The translations under genes and the position numbers were made by a program. From contig VZSR01001685.1 in assembly GCA_013398615.1 (NCBI GenBank), positions 47,675,657-47,739,656 of the forward strand: a stretch of DNA of 64,000 nt. Reading direction: 5' to 3'. The stretch is from Brachypodius melanocephalos. Its lineage: Eukaryota; Chordata; Aves; Passeriformes; Pycnonotidae. This document shows, in pieces, positions 62,141-64,000 of the stretch (positions are counted from its first letter, which is position 1; every line of letters starts with the position of its first letter). The notes under the pieces are model-generated. The model was given only the letters and a program-made list of their open reading frames with translations. It made no database searches and was not told the origin of the DNA.

Positions 62141-64000
62141 ATTTATTCACTCTGAGTAGCAGTCACTGCCTTTAAGTAAGGGTTTCACCAATGCAGAGGA
62201 GGCTGTAAATTGGGTGATGTAGAGTGGCAGAGTTTCACATGTCCTCCCATTAGCCCCAGTCAAGCCAGTTTATTAAACAAAGTAAGCCACCAGGACCACA
62301 AGGGGAAATAAAATATATATCTGAACTGGAACTTTCTCACAATCATTGTAATTTTCTTTTTCTTCTCTTCCCCACAGAATTTTTTAGATCAGCAGCATAA
62401 TAGTATTCCAGTTAATGGACAGGATCAATGTTTCAGAGAACAGGGAAGACAATGTCCCAGAGAGCTAGACTGTCTCATGACTCTCTGCAAGAGAACCCAG
62501 TTTTTTGTTTTGGTTTGATTTGGGTGTTTTTGACCAAACACAGTTGTGCTGCCCTGATGGAAACAAATATTCGTTGATTTCATTGAGATTTCTGCCTACC
62601 TCAGGAGCATGAGACTGGTATTTTACTTTGATCATGTCCTTTGTCATGATGTAATCATTGCAGGGTTTTTTTATTGGTGGCTTTTTTTTTTTCTTTTTCC
62701 CCAAAGTGCTTAATTCATTTGTTATTAGAAGCCCTCAGAACAGCGTTTGGCTCATAAGTGATTTTTGGGCTGTGTCTAGGTGTTACCAAGGGACATCGTC
62801 AAGAGGCCATTTCACTTTGCCTCAGCTGTTTCCTTTGCTACAGCTGTTCTTAGTTTCCTCTTCACATCACAGGGGAAGTTGCAGTCTTCTGCTAGGGAAA
62901 TAGGTAACTTAATTAAAGCACCTCAGAGAAGGGCTCTGCAGAGTATCAATCTCAGGGGACAGTTTCAAAATTCAGTGAGTAAACATGGATTTCACAAAAT
63001 AACAGTGTTAGGCACTGCTGGGCAAGACACGAGCAAGAGCAGCATCTCAGGCTGCATCCCAGAGGATGTGTTCCTTGAGCTCCAGTGGTACAACCACGAG
63101 GTGAGGGTGCTCAGCACCTCACAGGACTGCAGTGTCACTGTTGCGCAACTAGTTCAGTTTGGAAGGACCTGACTGTTTTGTCTCATCTGAAAACTAGAAT
63201 TCAATTTAGTCAATCAAAACCTCAACTGGTTCTGCAGCATTCACTTGAACTTCTATAAACCAAATTTATCTTTGTGTGTGATCTAAGTGATATTGAGTAC
63301 AAGGCTACTGAATAATGAGAGAAAAAAAATAGACTATGATTTAGTTATTAGCTCACCAACTACATCCATCTCTTTAAAATCACACTGTTTTGATGCAGTC
63401 ATCTGTTGTATCCCTTTGTACTGCTGCCTTCTTGCAATGCCATCAATATGCTCCAAAGAACAGCAGACAATAAAACCATTTTTGTGTACCAAATTGCTGA
63501 ATGTAAAGAACTTTGAAGAAACCCTTTCCTCATCAGTACACACAATTTTTTTGTAGCTTCTCCCATGACCTCATATGAAGTGGTTAGGTAGCACTCTTTT
63601 TCTGTGGGATAAGAAATTCCCAGTCACCTATCACCCTCATGGTAGGCATATTTGAGCTATGAAGCAGAATCTTTGAGCACGATCATTTTAAGATGCCTGG
63701 GTAGCTCAAGGGACAGAAATAGAGTCCTTACTGGTCCCACAAGCACAAGTCCCTCTAGCTACAAGGAGGAGTTTGCTAGCAGAGGAAATGGAAAGCCAGG
63801 ACTTTCCCGTGCTGTAATGTGTGAGAGACAGACTGGGTGCAGATGAACGCTTCCATGAAACAAAGCATTTAGGCAGGCACTTAAACACTTCCTCTGCTGG
63901 GCAACTCTAACACTGCACACCAGACGTCTTTCTCTTCCTTTTTCCTGAGCAGGAATATGGCACCTAGGGCTAAATCTAGCATCAGATACAGCTGTTTAAT

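Larger units (their letters stand above)
58204..64000. other. Non-coding stretch, no confirmed gene
   Basis: AT-rich, with a poly(T) run at 61496-61512, an AT/GT-rich microsatellite-like run near 60288-60315 and a perfect 20-bp tandem duplication at 62101-62140. The longest frame (62780-63172, plus, 130 codons) shows no domain. One plus-strand segment at 62378-62518 follows a very strong acceptor. This is probably upstream intergenic DNA of the minus-strand gene. Confidence 0.55.

Noticed and set aside
62780..63172. 130-codon plus-strand frame, with a possible donor GAG|GTGAGG near 63103
   Set aside because: No recognisable domain, weak upstream acceptor, and length close to the longest expected by chance in this window.

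Overview
This 64 kb window looks like ordinary nuclear DNA from a bird, most likely a neognath and possibly a passerine. The evidence is several 3'-truncated CR1 LINE copies, some ending in the CR1-type ATTCTGTGATTCTATG-like tail, and two endogenous-retrovirus LTR elements. Most of the rest is AT-rich, TE-poor DNA with short poly(A), poly(T) and simple repeats, as expected for introns or intergenic DNA in a compact bird genome. I see no prokaryotic genes, CRISPR arrays, rRNA or tRNA, and no complete protein-coding gene that I can name.

Layout. 1-9.1 kb: AT-rich non-coding DNA with a poly(A) tract, one GC-rich patch at about 5.83-6.08 kb carrying a near-consensus CTCF motif, and a perfect small palindrome. 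9.12-10.17 kb: an ERV LTR about 1 kb long, with internal degenerate tandem repeats. 10.2-16.6 kb: non-coding DNA with one CR1 tail and one microexon-like segment. 16.62-17.34 kb: a second, unrelated, CpG-containing LTR with clustered inverted CCAAT boxes, a TATA box and AATAAA, followed by GC-rich DNA. 17.3-39.4 kb: non-coding, with a CR1 fragment and a diverged 60-bp tandem duplication. 39.36-40.18 kb: the longest CR1 copy (minus strand), which keeps the C-terminal end of its reverse-transcriptase ORF. 40.2-56.2 kb: AT-rich, with one CR1 tail, a poly-AAAAC/GTTTT inverted pair, and several segments resembling minus-strand exons. 56.29-57.31 kb: a strong CpG island, by far the clearest regulatory feature. 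57.69-58.20 kb: two CR1 3' ends in tandem. 58.2-64 kb: non-coding.

Interpretation. The CpG island contains a consensus minus-strand splice donor (G|GTGAGT, exon side ending at 56842) and NRF1-like sites just upstream. The best reading is a housekeeping-type promoter with a non-coding first exon transcribed leftwards, so most of 1-56.8 kb would lie in its introns. I traced a phase-compatible but weakly supported series of minus-strand exon candidates (56.2, 55.4, 53.0, 48.4, 46.5 and 42.7 kb). I cannot recognise the protein, and splice-site look-alikes of this quality can arise by chance over 64 kb. Most of the long uninterrupted frames in the window are at or near chance level, or are caused by GC-rich or repeat composition. 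I did not find a convincing new biological system.
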